Of a stretch of DNA of 64,000 bases, positions 62,795 to 64,000 are shown piece after piece. The translations under genes were made by a program, and so were the position numbers. Positions within the stretch are counted from its first letter, which is position 1; every line of letters starts with the position of its first letter. Under the pieces are notes generated by a model that worked only from the letters and a program-made list of their open reading frames with translations, made no database searches and was not told where the DNA came from. The stretch is from Roseateles hydrophilus (lineage in GTDB: Bacteria > Pseudomonadota > Gammaproteobacteria > Burkholderiales > Burkholderiaceae_C): assembly GCF_026712245.1 (NCBI RefSeq), contig NZ_JAPPUY010000004.1, positions 372,001 through 436,000 on the forward strand. Direction: 5' to 3'.

Positions 62795-64000
62795 GCACGC
62801 GGGCGGCGTCAGCGCGTGGTTGCGGCCGCTGTGGCGGCCCACGCTGCTGCGACGCATCGTCAGCGCGCTGCTGCTGGCCTTTGCGCTGACCGGCGTGCTG
62901 CTGCTCGGGCTGAACTTCCTGGAGTTCAAGCGCGAGATGGCCGAGCGGCCCGGCGCACTGGCGGTGGTGCAGGCGCTAGCCGCGTCGCTGGCCGGGCAAC
63001 CCGACGCGCGCGATGCCCGGCTCATCGTGCAAGCGCGTGCCGAGGAGCTGAACCACCTGCGCCGCCAAAGCGGCCTCGCGCTCGGTGACGTTGAGCTGGG
63101 CATCAGCGACGCCCAGGGCCACGCGGTCTACCAAACCCCGGGGCTGAACCGCGTGCAGGCGCACAGCCACTGGATCACGCGCGCACAGTCTGGGCCATGG
63201 CAGCTGACGCTGGCCGAACCGCGGCTCGCCGACCGCCAAGTGCTCGCCTGGCTGGGCGCCGACCTGCTGCCCTCGCTGTTGGTGGCACTCCCGCTCGTGC
63301 TGCTGCCGGTCTGGATTGCGACCCACGGCGGCATGCGCCCGCTGGTGCAACTGGCCAACCGCATCGCACGCCGCGATGCGCAAGACCTGGCGCCGCTGGA
63401 CTTCCAGCCACGACATGACGAACTGCGCACGCTGGTGACCGCCTTCGACGCCTTGCTGGCACGCCTGCGCGCGCAACTGCGACGCGAGCGCGCCTTCGTG
63501 CAAGACGCAGCGCATGAGTTGCGCACACCGCTGGCCGTTGTGGCCACGCAAGCCCACCTGCTGGCTCACGCCGTGGACGACGCCAGCCGCCAAGAAGCGG
63601 CGGCGGCCCTGCAGGCCGCAGTGCAACGCAGCGACCAGCTGAGCCGCCAACTGCTGACCTTGGCGACGCTGGAAGACGGCAAGCATGCCGGCAGCCAAAC
63701 GCTGGACCTCGCCGCGCTTGTGCAAGAGGCGCTGGCCACCGCAGCGGACGAGGCCTTGGCGCGCGGCCTGGAACTGTCCCTCGACGCGCCGGCCAGCCTG
63801 CCCGCGACGCTGCACCGCGAGGCCTTCGAGTCCGTCCTGACCAACCTCGTCAACAACGCGCTGCTGTACGTGCCACGGGGCGGGCACATCGTCGTCACGC
63901 TCGCTCACCGCGGCGACCGCATTCGCCTCGATGTGGCGGACGACGGCCCAGGCATCCCACGCGAGCAACGCGAGATGGCCTTCGACCGCTTCTGGCGCGG
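62787..64000 (+). CDS. Sensor histidine kinase, 3' end outside the window
   Basis: 404 codons present. Two membrane helices (about 24-45 and about 158-178) flank a periplasmic domain of roughly 110 residues of the QseC/TctE 2CSK_N type. The phospho-accepting His is H243 in AHELRTPL. N-box LTNLVNNALLYV and G1 box DVADDGPGIP are present; the final G2 part is cut off by the window. Partner of the upstream regulator. Confidence 0.93.
   Translation, partial: MPEHAGGVSAWLRPLWRPTLLRRIVSALLLAFALTGVLLLGLNFLEFKREMAERPGALAVVQALAASLAGQPDARDARLIVQARAEELNHLRRQSGLALGDVELGISDAQGHAVYQTPGLNRVQAHSHWITRAQSGPWQLTLAEPRLADRQVLAWLGADLLPSLLVALPLVLLPVWIATHGGMRPLVQLANRIARRDAQDLAPLDFQPRHDELRTLVTAFDALLARLRAQLRRERAFVQDAAHELRTPLAVVATQAHLLAHAVDDASRQEAAAALQAAVQRSDQLSRQLLTLATLEDGKHAGSQTLDLAALVQEALATAADEALARGLELSLDAPASLPATLHREAFESVLTNLVNNALLYVPRGGHIVVTLAHRGDRIRLDVADDGPGIPREQREMAFDRFWR

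Overview
The window is a roughly 70% GC chromosomal segment of a betaproteobacterium of the order Burkholderiales. Gene content and order suggest the Roseateles/Mitsuaria/Pelomonas/Rubrivivax neighbourhood: a phaC-phaA-phaB polyhydroxybutyrate operon, polA beside a DUF2782 gene and a fold-II thrB, a BPSS1780-type membrane protein, xseB-ispA-dxs followed by a Rieske oxygenase, and a divergent lysR/lysA pair. The species call is inference from synteny only. Coding density is high and many neighbours overlap by ATGA or TGATG. No rRNA, tRNA or CRISPR array was seen.

Layout. 1-2.4 kb: a deacetylase fragment, a YVTN beta-propeller and an AIM24-like gene. 2.46-5.65 kb: a GbsR/MarR-type regulator with a palindromic operator, a terminator, a second copy of the operator, then a five-gene membrane/redox operon (DCC thiol oxidoreductase, membrane protein, SDR, DoxX-like, DUF2269). 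5.7-9.4 kb: the PHB operon with a near-consensus sigma-54 promoter. 9.5-18.4 kb: small membrane proteins, pgeF, maiA, a Nudix hydrolase, a solute-binding protein, and a purine catabolism cluster (guaD divergent from xdhAB) followed by an amidase lipoprotein.

18.6-21.4 kb is the accessory island. It is an integron-type gene-cassette array without a visible integrase, read on the minus strand: three attC-like sites and two small Cys-rich cassette genes. One attC is split by a complete ~1.48-kb IS110/IS1111-type element. Removing the element restores an attC whose two halves match base for base in length. The element's non-coding 3' region contains a 13-nt copy of the target flank, which is what a bridge-RNA/seekRNA guide programmed for this attC would look like. 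This is the most interesting signal in the window.

21.8-34.2 kb: a LuxR-type response regulator, a Phd/YefM antitoxin whose partner toxin is cut down to its Walker A motif, polA, thrB, a PhoX-type phosphatase, a thioesterase and uvrD. 34.4-39.1 kb: a GAF-GGDEF-EAL protein, a small histidine kinase and a TPR response regulator. 39.1-49.1 kb: YchJ, an RluA-family pseudouridine synthase, a solute-binding protein, a CocE/NonD hydrolase, a chemoreceptor, a BNR-repeat/MoaD-like pair, RarD, and ahpF/ahpC. 49.3-53.2 kb: a degenerate HD-GYP protein and a wbpB-wbpD-wbpE set for a diacetamido uronic acid nucleotide sugar. 53.2-58.5 kb: lysA/lysR and xseB-ispA-dxs. 58.7-64 kb: a Rieske oxygenase, EamA transporter, rhodanese, universal stress protein and a two-component system whose kinase runs off the right edge.
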